Shown here piece by piece: positions 11,701 to 26,700 of a stretch of DNA of 64,000 bases (its first letter is position 1; every line of letters starts with the position of its first letter). Source of the stretch: Tachypleus tridentatus (lineage: Eukaryota; Arthropoda; Merostomata; Xiphosura; Limulidae); contig NC_134834.1 of NCBI RefSeq assembly GCF_004210375.1, forward strand, positions 150,755,009 to 150,819,008. The letters run 5' to 3'. The notes under the pieces were generated by a model. The model was given only the letters and a program-made list of their open reading frames with translations, did not search any database and was not told where the DNA came from. The position numbers and the translations under genes are program-made.

Positions 11701-14700
11701 GGAATGTATGACTGTACTCTGCAATTGAGATAACCTGCCTTGCTGTTGGCAGTCGGACGTGGTGACGTAAAAGTGATAATGAGGGCATTGGTCGGCACCA
11801 TAATTCCATCTTTGCGAGTGGAGATATGCCTCACTGCAGAAACTCCTTGGGTGTAGAAACCAGCGAGAATCTCCGACTCTGGGATGTTCTTCAAATCCCT
11901 CTCAACAATAACTCCTCGTGATGAATTCAAAGTAGCATGAGGTGTAACCTCAATAGGTATATCCCCAATTGCCTTTGAATGCAAGAGGAGTTCACTGTGT
12001 TGAGATGTGGATGTTTCCACCAATATGTCACCAGATCGAAGCTTCTTTGCTGACTATGCAGAGTTAGCAAGTCCCTCTAGTCCCTTCTGAATGAAAAAAG
12101 GGAGACATTTGCCTTAAAGGTTTGTCTGAAAATCAGTGCAATATAAGAAAGTGAGGTGCAACAGGTGGTACAGATGGTGAGGATTGTTGCTCAGAATCTC
12201 GAAGACGTGGTCATTTACCTATAGACTGTTTTTTTCACTATTTTATTAAAATTTTTAATCGGAGTATCCATAATAAAGAGAGGAAAATTTTGGTGCCCAC
12301 TGACCCCACCCACCATGGAGCCCTATGAGGGGACGCACTACAATGTCAAACAAGGACACTGCAGCAACGCCAGGGTTTTGTGAGCACTATACCCAAACAC
12401 CAGCATCCGATATAATGTCCACAACACCTGTTGAGAACATCCAACACTTGTACTTGGTTAACCATAGCCCGAGTGGACCAGCCGATTGACCCAAGGGGGG
12501 CCACCCCAAGGCCGCCCGTGTACAGGAATTCAAGGCCAAAGTGGTGTGTTAGGGTTGGACTCCTCAACCACCAGGATTCTCTCCTCCTCTTCACGGGTTG
12601 CCACGCACGGCAAACACGTGGGTGGAAGTTTAGACCCCAGAGGAGGTAAACTGAAAGAACAGAACCTTCCCTGGGGTCCCCTCACCACGTACAGGAATCC
12701 ACACTGAGGGGTATAAATTATGTTGGTGTGTTTGTCAGTATAGTTTTTACGTAGTATGTATGGACTTAGGTTTGTACCTAATTTTTGAATAAATGTAATG
12801 TTTACTGGAATGTTGTGTTTTAAGTTTTTTTCTAAATGTTGGTTTCTCTTTCGCTGATGCCTGGAACGTGGTATGCAGCAGTGTAATGTTTTGTAGTTTG
12901 TTATATCTTGCGATTTATTGTTGTTTGTTAGTTGTTGTTCTAAGTATGTGCGTAGCCACAAAACTATATTCACCCGATAAAATTAACGATGAAATCAACA
13001 AAATAAAAAACACTTTATCAACATCAACAAATTAGTCCATTGTTTGGGCTTTAGTTTTGTACCTGCTTTTTGAATAGATTTGATGTTTATTGGAATTTTG
13101 TGTTTTGTTATGAGTTTTTTCTCTCCAAATGTGTGTTTTTTTTTCTGATGTCGGGAACATATGGTATGCAGCAGTATAAGGTTTTGTAGTTTGTTGTACC
13201 TTGGGATTTATTGTTGTTGGTCCAGGTGTGTGCGTATAATTTTTTCTACGGTTTTTTGAGAAAATTTGTTGATGTTGATAAAGTATTGTTTTATTTTGTT
13301 GATTTCATCTTTAATTTTATCATGTGAGCATAGTTTCGTGGCTGTGTATATTTGGTTTTTTTATATGTTAACATCGTTTAATTTTATCGAAAAAATAACC
13401 AACATTTGGAAAAAAAACTTATAATAAAACATAACATTCCAGTAAACACCAAATTTATTCAAAAACCAGGTACAAAACTAAAGTCCATATTATGTAAAAA
13501 CTATACTGACAAACACAACACCAACATTATGTATAAAATACAATGCAACAACTGCCACGACTTCCATATTGAAGAAACAAGCAGAAAAATAGAAACTAGA
13601 TTCAAAGAACGCACAATAAAAAACACCTTAACACATTTTTCAACACTGCAAATCAAACAAACACAACATAAGCATACAAAACACCCAAATAGTAAGTAGG
13701 GAAACAAATATAGAAAAACGCAAAATCAAAGATGCTCCACTCATACAGCAACTAAAACTAATATTAAACCAATATAAAGGAACACCTTTATACCTATACT
13801 AATTAGTAACCTAACATCCAACTGCAACGCCCCTACAATCCCGTACCCGTTTATACTCTCGTCCCTAAGACGTGTCCGGCAACGGTCACTTATAAATTCT
13901 CTCTTTGTTTACCTGAAAATGACCCACGAAGGTCGAAATGTTGTTCTGTTTCTATCAATAAAAGTATTAATACCCATGCCAGCCGTTCTAAGATACATTT
14001 TTATTTCAAGTGAGTTTCTCGTCATCAAGAATTGTTGTAATATTTTTTTATATTAACAATAGCATTGTGATAATGCTCTTGTTGTGTTTTCCGTATTTAA
14101 ATTACTATCACTGTGATATCTATTATGCTTTATTTCCGTATTTAGCTGTTTCATCACCAAGAGACACACAGCGACCGTCTCTTCCTGGTTTGTCTCGCTC
14201 AGCCGAGGAAATCTACGTCACCAGCAGCAGTATTTCTGACTTCAGCACCGGAAAGAAAACCCGAAAGAGAAAGGAAGGGAAAGGAACTTGGGGCTCTATA
14301 ACGCGTGTCTTTTCTAGAGGGCGTCACCGTAAAGGCTTAGATCCAAACATGTTTGATAGTAAGAAAGTTACGGGCTATTACAATTTCTGTTACAAAAATC
14401 ATTAAAGACAGTTACTTTCAGTCGATTGTAATTCGAGTACGGGCATTCTCTCTTGAGAAATTTGATAAAGTAAGATAGGCTACATGGTGAAAATGTTCCA
14501 CCTATGCTAAAGTTGCCATATGACACTTATTGTCAGTATGGGTTGAACAGTGTTGGAAGTATTCCAACTGTGCTAAAGTTGCCATATGACACTCATTATC
14601 AGTATGAGTTGAACAGTGCTGGAAGCATTCCAACTGTGCTAATGTTGCCATATGACACTCATTATAGGTATGGGTTGAACAGTGCTGGAAGTATTTCAAC

Positions 14701-17700
14701 TGTGCTAAAGTTGCCATATGATACTCATTGTCAGTGTGGGTTGAACAGTGCTGGAAGTGTCCCAACTGTGCTAAAGTTGCCATATGACACTCATTGTCAG
14801 TATGAGTTGAACAGTGCTGGAAGTATTCTAACTGTGCTAAAGTTGCTATGTGACACTCATTGTCGGTATGGGTTGAACAGTGCTGGAAGTATTTCAACTG
14901 TGCTAAAGTTGCCATATGACACTCATTGTCTGTATGGGTTGAACAGTGCTGAAAGTGTTCGAACTGTGCTAAAGTTACCATATGATGACACTCATTGTGG
15001 TATGGGTTGAACAATGCTGGAAGTGTTTCAATTGTGTTAAAGTTGCCGGTATTACCATTGGTATGGGTTAGGTACACTGGGAGTTATTTCCAATCATAAT
15101 GAGATGTGTTATGTCATGCAGCAGCAACATAGCCACATCATTTGTTTTATATAGCAGCTCCCCAGTGGCACAATGATATGTCTGCAGACTTACAACACTA
15201 AAATGTGGGTTTTGATACCTGTAGCGGGCAGAGCAGAGGTTGCTCATTGTGTTGCTTTATGCTTAATTACAAACAAACAAACAAACACTTTTGTATAGCA
15301 AGGACGCTTTAACTTGTGGACACCAGAGGACTGCTCACCTATAAGAACTCTCAAAATTATATACATTTTTATTTAAAAAAAAACAGATATTGGAGTTAGG
15401 TGTGGCCTGCTTATTAAAATGTTGAACTGAGAATCCAATTATCCATAGTTTGTGTCTCTTTGCCACATGCCGTGCCTCATGCTTTGGGGTTTTGATGCAT
15501 TATAAGTGTCAATGAAATCTTACTGTAGTGGGTGCTTGTTTAGTAACTGCCTTCCCTCTAGTCTAGATGTTCAATAATAGGGACAGCTTTTTAACTTTCT
15601 AAGAAGTTCTGAAATAAACGTACAAAAAGCATTTTTAAAACACTTTAATGTGTGTATATGGCTATACTTTGGTTAAGGAAGATATAGACTTCTCGGAATA
15701 GTAAAGGTGCACTTGAGAATTATTACAGTAGTGATCAAAACAATGTACCTGTTTTTTTTTTGTCTTCCTTACTGTAAAAGCTGTAAATTGTAATAAAACA
15801 ATTCTTATAAACTCAACTAAACTAAAGATGATACTCTCAAAAATAAATAATGCTGTTGCTTTTTTTCTGTAGTAAATTCTAATTTCCTATATCCTGTAAG
15901 TATAATATTGTACATAAACACTGTTACCTATAACATTCAAACTGTCGTATTGGCCCGATTATAAGGCAATGATTTTGATTAATAATTGGGCTGTAAAATT
16001 CATAGTCTCCTTCTAATACATTTTAATACATTTTTTTTCTTTTAGGCTAATGATTTTTTTGAAGTTTAAAAAAATTGTCATTATTCAGTAAATCACTAGT
16101 TTACTTTCGTTGGCACTAGGTGGCAGCTCAGACCAAAGGTCTTCATGGTCACCTCAGAGTAGCCTTTGTGCTAGCCCGTTAACAGAAGACAGCTATAATG
16201 AGAAATTAAAGCTACTAGAAGAAGCTCAGGAAACTCCAATGGAAAAGTGGAAAGCTGCGACTGTTCTTTCCTGGTTGGAAGTCTCCTTGGGAATGCCACA
16301 ATATGGTTCTAAATGTGCTGAGAACATTAAGAGTGGAAAGGTGACCTTCCTGTTTCTTCCTACAGTTCAATTTTACTGCGACTAATAACCAACAAGTGCT
16401 GGAAAACTCTCCTCCTGATATATCAAATAGATGGTGTTATGACCCTTTCAGCTGTGACAAAAGTAATACGGACAATGACAGAATGGATTCCTACTTTACG
16501 AGGAAATTGTACCAGTAGAATGATTTGTTTGTTGATGAGTTCACTAGAATAAGTATTAACTGTTATAAAAGAAACATAGATCCTGAAAATGAGAGATGGA
16601 AGGTTTTTGAAATATCGTCATCCTCACGTGTTTTTTGTTGTTGTTTTTTTACAATAAGCAGTTGTTTTATTCCAGTATATTCATCATTACTATTCTACCT
16701 GAATAATCTGTCAGTTTGCTGTTTATTTTATAAGAAGACTAATCATTAATTTAAGGTTTAAGTTGATGTGGTTTCTGAAACAATAGCTGTAAGTAGTAGT
16801 TCAGATGTTTTGATAACTTTACAACTGATGAACCCTTACCAGTTTCTCAGTATAAAGTCTGATGGACTGTAGTCTGAGGTTTGATAGGCTGTAGTCGATA
16901 GGGCTTGGCATGGCCAGTTGGTTAAGGCACTTGCCTCGTAATCTGAGGGTCACGGGTTCGAATCCCCGTCACACCAAAATGCTCGCCCTTTCAGCTGTGG
17001 GGGTGTTATATGTTTCAATCAATCCCACTATTCGTTAGTAAAAGAGTAGCCCAAGAGTTGGCAGTAGATGGTGATGACTAACTGCCTTTCCTGTAGTCTT
17101 ACACTGCTAAATTAGGGGCGGCTAGTGCAGGTAGCTGTGTAGCTTTGCGAGAAATTAAAAAAAAACAAAAGAAACTGTAGTCGATAGTCTAACAGTCTGA
17201 TAGGTTGTAGTTGATGGACTGTAGTTTATAGTTTGACAGGCTTTAGTTTATGGTCTGATATTTTTGGCTCAGACTTTTGTTAGCTAGTCAGTTTACACTT
17301 TGAGGTTCAAACTCTGCTGGTGTGGTGTGAAAGGTGTTTGTAAAGAGTTGTTTATGCAAATGGTGCCATGCTACAAAGTACATAATGTGTGAGCATTGTA
17401 GATAATTTAATGAAAGTAATTTTAGAGATCAAGTAAAGAAAACTATTTATGGATTGTATTTTATTGGCTTCTGTGGATTTTACTTACTTTATGACATTCA
17501 GGAATTATTACAACTTTTCATAAATTACGATGTGTTTTTTACAACAAATCTTCTCATCTTTTGACCACAACTACTTTGTAATTTAGGTACTGTACTAGTT
17601 TTCTGAAAACTTGCCCCTGAGTATGCTAGTTCACCTTTCAGAATGTAGCTACTGTTTAAGATCTGTGATCTGGTGTCTATTCAGAGACACATTACTTTAA

Positions 17701-20700
17701 GCAATATTTTAATTTGTTAACTTTTATTTTAAGTTGCTATAATCAATTTTAACAGTTACAAGATTATTAAATATTTTTAATTGAAAAAGGGGAAACGAGG
17801 ATCTTAAAAAAATACCCCAGAAACAAGATACGTAGATTAAAGTGAAAATATAATTGCTAAAAGTAGTAAACAAACAGGCTAAAGGTTTGAATAATAGTAT
17901 AGATATTATTTCCTTAAGCTACAAATCCTTATTTTGACTCTCCTAAATATAACAGTTGTTAGAAATGGGGTCAAAATAGAAATTGTTTGCCACTTCTTCT
18001 CGTCATTTTCCAGGATGGCTACTATACCTGCAGTATCTATAAAACTCACAATTGTGTCTAGTTGGCTATAATTTGACACTTATCATCAGTCGTCACCGTG
18101 ATTGCCAATCCGATGCTTGAAACTGAGCTTTGTACTATCTTTTAAACTACAGTTTAAAGATTTTTTGTTGTGGGAGACAGTCTAGACATTTGTATACCTT
18201 TGACATGTTTGTGTAATGGGGCCCAAATTGATCATGTAGTGGTAAAAACCATGATCCTGTTAGCAGCATTGTGTCTGAGAAACTATACATATAACCAAAT
18301 GAAATGTGACATCAGTACAGTTGCAACAGTAAGTTAACTACTACTGTTCATGTGTTATGCCTATCATATGAATATTAAATTACATCTGTGGCCTGCAAGC
18401 AGCCACATATGCATGCTTGTATATTAAATTATGAGGCTCTACATAAATTCCAGACTACATTAAAATGATTGTGTGTCAATAGTTATACAACTGCTATTAC
18501 TTGCTGGGTAGTCAAATAAACTTGAATACAACCCTACACAATGGGAAATTATGCATTTAGCAATGTTGCCAAGGTTTTAATACAATACTCACAGCCATGT
18601 TTGCTGTAGGCTGGCAAAAGAGTATTAAATAATTATAGAGAAGAACAAATGCATGATCATTATTATGAACTACTACCATGAATCATGATTTTTTTTCTAC
18701 TGTACTGTTGATTAAAACTGCTTATAGAAGATTAATAGAATCATTATCTAGCTTTGTACCCTAGGTTGAAAACATTCAACTCTTTATGTTTACAGGTTCT
18801 TTTAGAGTTGTCTGATGAGGAGATGGAAGTTGGGCTTGGAATAACCAATGCAATGCACAGAAGGAAACTTCGACTTGCAATTGAAGAGCACAGAGATCCA
18901 TCTTCATGGTAAGGATTTCTTAAAAATAATTAAAATGGCAAAACTCCAAATTGACTCTTGTTCTGTTGAAATATGTAGAATGTTTGGAACTCATTTAAGG
19001 TCTGCATGTTTTACATGTGCTTCATGCTTTATATAGTTTTATTTGAAATTATTATACTTTCTACAAACTGATGTCAAAGTAATGATTGAATTATCTTGTA
19101 ATGTGAAAAGTTATAATAATAAGTCTTGTTAGGCTGATATGTCACATTAATTCTTTTATTTTCATCAAATATCATAAATTCACTATCTAAATAGTTGTCA
19201 TTGGCATTAGATCTCATAGAATGCTTTGCAAATTGTTAAGTCTTTTCCTAGCATTTAACCATTTTAATTAAAGGCACTATGTGTTATCTGCTGTCAATAT
19301 TCACTTTTTCATATCTTTTTGCTACATAATTTGTTGTCACTGATACAGTAGTCCTGCTTATATCAAATTATTTTTTTCCTTTTTTTTAAATTTATTTTCA
19401 GCTTGAATCCAAAAATCAACCTTCTCTCTCATATCTGGATGGTAGAGGAATGGTTACCAAGTTTAGGCTTATCCATGTACAGTGAAGCTTTCAAGTTTCA
19501 ACTTATGGATGGAAGGGTTCTTGATACGCTCACCAAGAAAGATCTCGAAAAATATCTCAATGTCTCTCGAAAATTTCACCAAACTAGCCTCATGCATGCC
19601 ATTCACTTGCTTCGTATCGTGAAATTTGATAAACAGGTCTGTCTTATAGTGGACACTGTTCCTCACACTGCAAATTTATTAGTTATTTTCTTGTTAAACC
19701 AAGGTTCCCTTTATAATAGAATTTTTGTAGCCTAGCGGTTAACATACCCTTACTGTAAATCCAAGGATCTCTGGTTAGTCGTAGCATAGTGGTTAATATA
19801 CACCTGCTATAAATCCAAGGATTTATAGTTTGTAACCCACCAATAATAGGTTAGTGGTAAAGATATCCATACTTTGGATCAAATATTTCACCATTCGTAA
19901 CTCATTTCTGCTAAAACATACTCTACACTTTGAAACTTTCTTTGCATTATAAGAATGACAGTCAAATCCCCCTATTTAGTCAGATGTGAGTTGACAGTGA
20001 GCACTGCTGATTAATTGCTTTTCCTCTAGTCCATCAATTTAAGTTGTATGTAGCTTTATGCTAAATTCTGAAACAGGTAAACCATTTGTTTTGTAAATGT
20101 CTAAAAACCCATTAGATTGTTTTCTGGGATGGCCCGATAAAGACAGTTCAGTTGTTGATGCTTCAAATTGAGATAAGTCAATTTTTTACTTGGCCAAAAC
20201 TTTCTTTCTTGAGCAGTAAACGAAAGTCATCAGCTATCAGTTGATTTAAATTAGTTGAATTTGATGAATGAAAACTGTTTGTCACAAAATAAGGTTACAA
20301 ACACAATTTAAGTATTTTAGAGTATTCTCTGCATTTCAACATATATTACATGGCCAAAAGTATGTGGACACCCTTTCTAATTAGTGAGTTTGGTATTTCA
20401 GCCACATAAATTGCTAACAGATGCATAAAGTCAATCATACAGCCGTGCACTCTCCATAGACAAACATTGGCAATAGAATAGGTCATACTGAAGAGCTCAG
20501 TGACTTTCAACGTGGCATTGTCATAGGATGCTACCTTTCCAACAAGTCAGTTCATCAAATTTCTGCCATGCTAAAGTTATCACGGTTAACTGTAAGTACT
20601 GTTATTGTGAAGTGGAAATGTCAAGGAGTAACAACAGCTCAGTGATGAAGCAGTAGGCCACACAAGGGTAAGATCACCATGTGCAGTGCCAAGTGAAGAC

Positions 20701-23700
20701 TAGAGTGGTGTAAAGCACACTGCCATTGGACTCTGGAGCAATGGAAATTCATTTTCTGGGGTGATGAATCATGTTTCACTATCTGGCAGTCTTACAGATG
20801 ACTCTAGGTTTGGTGGATGCTAGGAAAATGCTACCTGCCTGAATGCATAGTGCCAACTGTAAAGTTTTGTGGAGGAGGAACAATGGTCTGGATCTGTTTT
20901 TCATGGTTGGGGGTAGGCTCTTTAGTTCCAGTGAAGGGAAATCTTATGCTACAGCATACAGTGATTTTCTAGAGAATTGTGTGCTTCCAACTTTGTGTTA
21001 ACAGTTTGGGGAAGGTCCTTTTTTGTTTCAGCATGACAATGCCCCCATGCACAAAGCAAAGTCTATAAAGACATGGTTTTCCGAGGTTGGTATAGAAGAA
21101 CTTGACTGGCCTGCTCAAAACCATGAACTCAACCACATCGAACACATTTGGGATAATTTGGAATGCCGACTGCGAGCCAGGCCTTCTCTACCGATGTCAG
21201 TGCCTGACCTCACTAATGCTCTTGTGGCTGAATAGGAGCAAATCCCCGCAGCCATGTTTCAAAATCTAGTGAAAAACCTTCCCAGAAGAGTGGAGGCTAT
21301 TATAGCAGCAAAGGGGAGATCAACTCCATATTAATGCCCATGGTTTTGGAATGAGATGTTCAACAAGCACATATGGGTGTCCACATATGTTTGGCCATGT
21401 AGTATATCTCTCTAGTCAGTTACTTGTTTTTGAGTTTTTTGGTAATAATTCTCAGAATACGTAAAAGCAACAATGAATGTCCAATATAGATGAGGTCTTT
21501 TGCCTAATGCAAAGCTCAACAGGTCAGCTGGGATATAGTGATAGTTGTAGTCTAAACACCATTTATATTATGAGTTCCATAAACAACTGTTATGGTGTGA
21601 ACAGGTTTAGTTAAGTGAATTGTAATTATTACTTATTTTAAATGATTTAATATCCAGAATTAGGCTAAGGATTAGCAACAAAATATTATTTGTTTATTCT
21701 TTATGCCAATTATTTATTTTTATTATCTTTTTTTACTTAATGTTGCCATCATTTAGAAGATCTATCAAGCTGTCCTTTTGTTGCTTCATTTAGTTTAGTA
21801 CTTATATTTTTTAAACATTTTCAGAATCAATTTCTTTGTGATTTGCTGTAACACTTCTGTGTTAACTATTCATTATATTAATGAATAGTATTGATTTTGA
21901 CTGGGTAATACGGGTTATGTTTATTATTATTGACATTAACTTCTGATTATTGTAAACAATATACTTAAAACTAATTATTAAACTGGCATAAAAATATTTT
22001 TCAGCATTATCTATTAGTGTTTTAAACGTGAAATATACTGAGCAAACTTACCATTTAAAATGTAATACATTTAATGTTTATTGCTTAAGATAATTTTTCA
22101 CTTTAACAAGTCTTGACATTGTTACAAATTCCACAGGTACTAGAACAACGCAGATCACGATCTGAACATATGGACCTTGACCCCTTGGTTTGGACTAATC
22201 AGAGGTTTATTAAATGGGTTCAAAGTATTGATTTAGTGGTAAGTCTTCATAGAAATGATACATTTTTGTTATTTTGTTACTCATTTATTTCAGTCATTCA
22301 CACTAAATAATTTCAATCCTTTAAACTACTGACTGGTTCTAATCATTTATAATATTGATTGGTTTCAATCATTTATAATAGTGAATGGTTTCAATCCTTT
22401 ACTCTACTGGGTCATTCCATGTCAAACCATCCAGATTTTGGAAAATTTTCCAGGTTACCCCCTCAGAATGGCTTGAAAAAATTCACATGTGCTCATCTAA
22501 CCATATAATGAAAAACTGCCAATGGTTAGATCAATATCTCTAATAGTTTCTGATTTACAGCCCTGTAAAATTTAATTAATTTTGTTTTAAATTTGGTGAA
22601 TTCATTTTCGGGCAATTTTGGCTGCTTAAAGCAGCAAGAGTAATGGTGGTAGAAGGCTGAAATTTGCTACACTTACTGAATGAATCTCATAGAATTCAAA
22701 AAATGGTCTCAAACCAAGATTATCTCTCTTAGGATTTTTGTAGCGAGGCTGTAAAATCACCTGAAAACCCAGAATCATCAAAAATATTGTTTATTTAATA
22801 AGCCATAGCTCTAAGACGGAATATGATACAAAGCTTATTTTGTTTCCAAATTTCCTATAACATATCAGTTAATAAATCAGCAATTGTTGTAATTAAAAGT
22901 CTATTAGATCTCCTGTAAAAAAATGTAGTTGCATGCAACTTTTTATGCTTTAGCTAAAAGTAGCCCTACTTCAGGCCACAGTTTGACCATGTCACCAGTT
23001 ATTCAGCCTTTTCAGATTTTTACCATATATTCTTACATCTCTGAATATGATCTACAAAAAAAATCAAGATGGTGTTCAACCTACTTTTTCAGTTATAAAT
23101 TTTAAAGTATCCTCTGACCATATGTTTGTTATGTAAAAAAATTTGGTTCTGGTGTGGTACTGTGTGCAAATATATCCATACAATTTTGAAAAATACCTCT
23201 CAGAACTTTATGAATGCCACAGAAATATTCTAACCAGCCTTTCACAATGTTAAATAATGAAGTTGCAAGAAACAAGAAAGAATTAATTCATTTCTGAACA
23301 AGTTTATTGGCATAACTAGTTGGATCACATGGCAATGCAAATATATTGTGTATGCATTGCAGTTATGCAGATATGGCTGAGTTCCTTCAGTGGAAAATGA
23401 ATCCAGTCTTTTTTGGTCCAGTTTTATGGCAATACTTCCTTAAGTGACATGGATCAGCTAAATGAGTTCCTATACTGCACTCAGGTAAATCATGCATACC
23501 CTCCATCTCAGTGGTCATAATGGTCTGATAACCCATGAGATTACATCACTGGCTTTTATACTGATCCATTATTGTGCAATAAATTAGGATTATGTCATCA
23601 TCAAAATTTCTTCAATTATTAACACTCCTACGGAAAGTGGGGTCTAATAGGCCCCAGAGCAACTTGAAAGGTTATTAATATTAGGCTAATAATTTAAATA

Positions 23701-26700
23701 TTAAATATGAAATTGTATTTCATTTAAATACAAATTTATTAGCCTAATATTAATAACCTTTCAAGTTGCTCTGGGGCCTATTAGGCCCCACTTTTTGTAG
23801 GAGTGTTAAAAGAATCTGGCCATTCTTGTGCAATGTGACCAGATGTGTTTGGACAGATTTCTAATGTTTCAGGATGATGTAAGAAAAAAAGTCGCTGGTT
23901 GTACAGTATATGATAATAAATTAAATAAATATTACAGATGTATTGTTTATCTGAAGTTTATTGTTTATCATTATTGCATTTATATATTCGGTTGAAGTGA
24001 AAGTATTTACCAGAAGTGAACTTTTGTGTAACACATTAATTGTGTAATACTGAAGCAATCAATAGGACCATGGTTTCCTACACAGACTGCAGAAATAAGA
24101 TCTCAACATTCCCAAACAACCAGTTTTTTTTACAAATATGTAATTCAAATAAATCAATTAGTTTATTTAGGCTTCCTGTTAATTTATTATTTTTCACAAC
24201 CTTGATTTTTTTGAAGATCATGTTCAGAGATGTAAGAATATATAGTAAAGGCTGATAAGAATGGTCAGAGGTAACTTTAAAAACTTATAACTCAAAAAGT
24301 AGGTTGAACACCATCTTGCTGTCATATTGTAATACCCAAACTTTAATGTTTGTTCAACATACTGTTATACTGTAGTACACAAACGTTGTTTGTCTATCTT
24401 ACTGTCATATTGTAGTACCCAAACATTAATGTTTGTCCAATTTACTGTGTTATTGTAGTACCCAATATCGTAGATCATTTACCGAATATTTGTCCAACCT
24501 ACTGTTATACTGTAGTACCCCAACATTAATGTTTGTCGAGCCTACTGTCATATTGTCGTACCCAAACATTAATGTGTCCAATTTACTGTGATATTGTTGT
24601 ACCCAAACATTAATGTTTGCCCAACCAACTGTCAAATTGTAGTACCCAAATATTAAAGATTATTTACAAACATTTGTTAAACATACTGTTATACTATAGT
24701 ACCCCAGCATTGTTGATCCAACCTACTTTCATACTGTAGTATGCAAACATCAATATTTGCCCAACCTACTGTCATATTGTAGTAACCCAATATTAAATAT
24801 CATTTACCTTATGTTTGTCCAACATACTGTTATACTGTAGTACCCCATCATTAATGGTTTTCCAACCTACTGTCATATTGTAGTACCCAAACTAATGTTT
24901 GTCCAAATTGCTATCATACTGTAATACCCAAACATTCACGTGTGTCCAACCTACTACCATATTGTAGTAACCCAATATTAAAGATCATTTACCAAATGTT
25001 TGTCCAACCTACTGTTATACTGTAGTACCTTAACATTAACGTTTGTCCAACCTACTGTCATACTGTAGCACCCAAACATTGTTTGTCCAACCTACAGTTA
25101 TACTGTAGTAACCAAACATTAATGTTTGTCCTACTTACTGTCATATTATAGTACTCAAACATTAAAGTTTGTCCAACCTACTGTCATATTGTAATAACCA
25201 AACATTAAAGATCATTTACCAAATGTCCGTCCAATTTACTGTTATACTGTAGTACCCCAGCATTAATATTTGTCTAACCTACTGTCATATTGTATTATCC
25301 AAACATTAATGTTTCTCCAACCTACTGTCATATTTTAGTACCCCAACGTTAAGGTTCATTCATCAAATGTTTGTCCAACCCACTGTCATATTGTAGTACC
25401 CAAATATTAAAGATTATTTACAAACATTTGTCCAACCTTCTGTCATACTGTAGTACCCAAACATTGTTTCTCCAACCTACTGTTATACTGTAGTACCCCA
25501 GCATTAATGTGTGACCAACCTACTGTCATACTGTAGTACCCAAACGTTCTTTGTCCAACTTACTGTCAAGTTGTAATAGCCAAACATTAATATTTGTCCA
25601 ACCTATTGTGATACTGTAGTACCCAAACATTAATGTGTGTCCAACCTACAGTCATATTGTAGTACCCCAAAATTAAAGATCATTTATCATATGTTTGTCC
25701 AACATACTGTTTTACTGTCGTACTCCATCATTAATGGTTGTCCAACCTACTGTCATACTGTAGTACCCAAACATTAAAGATCATTTACAAACACTTGTTC
25801 CACCTAGTGTTATACTGTAGTACCCTAGCATTAATGTTTGTCTAACCTACTGTTATACTGTGGTACCCAAACATTGTTTGTCTATCGTACTGTCATATTG
25901 TAGTACCGAAACATTAATGTTTGTCCACTGTAGTACCCCAGCATTTATATTTGTTCAACCTACTGTTATACTGTGGTACCCAAACATTGTTTGTCTATCA
26001 TACTGTCATATTGTAGTACCCCAGCATTAATGTTTGTCTAACCTATTGTTATACTGTGGTACCCAAACATTGTTTGTCTATCGTACTGTCATATTGTAGT
26101 ACCGAAACATTAATGTTTGTCCACTGTAGTACCCCAGCATTAATATTTGTCCAACCTACTGTCATATTGTATTATCCAAGCATTAGTATTTGTCCAACCT
26201 ACTGTCATATTGTAGTACCCAAACATTAGTGTGTTCAACCTACTGTAATATTGTAGTACCCAAACATAAATGTTTCTCCAAACTGCTGTCATATTGTAAT
26301 ACACAAATATTAATGTTTGTCCAACCTACTGTTATACTGTAGTACCCAAACCTAACATTAAAGATCATTTACCAAATGTTTGTCCAACCTACTGTCAAAC
26401 TGTAGTACCTACACATTAAAGATCATTTACAAACATTTGTCCAACCTAGTGTTACACTATAGTACCCCAGCATTAATGTTTGTCTAACCTACTGTTATAC
26501 TGTGGTACCCAAATGTTGTCTATCGTACTATCATATTGTAGTACTGAAACATTAATATTTGTCCAACCTACTGTCATATTGTAGTACCAGAACATTATTG
26601 TTTGTCCATCTTTCTGTCATATTATGGTACTCAAACATTAAAGTTTGCCCAACCCTTTGTCATATTGTTGTAACCAAACATTAAAGATCATTTAGCAAAT

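Larger units (their letters stand above)
8521..12708 (-). mobile_element. Non-LTR retrotransposon copy A (Jockey/I-like), defective
   Basis: On the minus strand the element starts near 12708 with the same 5' end as copy B (CTCAGTGTGGATTCCTGTA), runs through a 5' UTR, a gag-like ORF (12023-11436) and then an RT/RNase H ORF remnant. The endonuclease is missing: text of the gag tail near 11100 jumps into the RT upstream region, which in copy B lies about 1.2 kb further on. The 3' UTR and tetranucleotide tail are also absent; it ends near 8521 against Penelope sequence. It is antisense to kazrin within intron 6960-14145. Confidence 0.88.

Noticed and set aside
14502-15077. Open frames of 168 and 191 codons on opposite strands with a 22-residue period and Cys/His pairs
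   Set aside because: The period of the DNA repeat is 66 bp, a multiple of 3, which keeps frames open on both strands. The region lies in an intron between two phase-compatible kazrin exons. No zinc-finger spacing matches a known family.
16920-16985. Possible functional tRNA gene
   Set aside because: The head resembles tRNA-Thr but the acceptor ends do not pair well and it continues into a SINE body with flanking target duplications.
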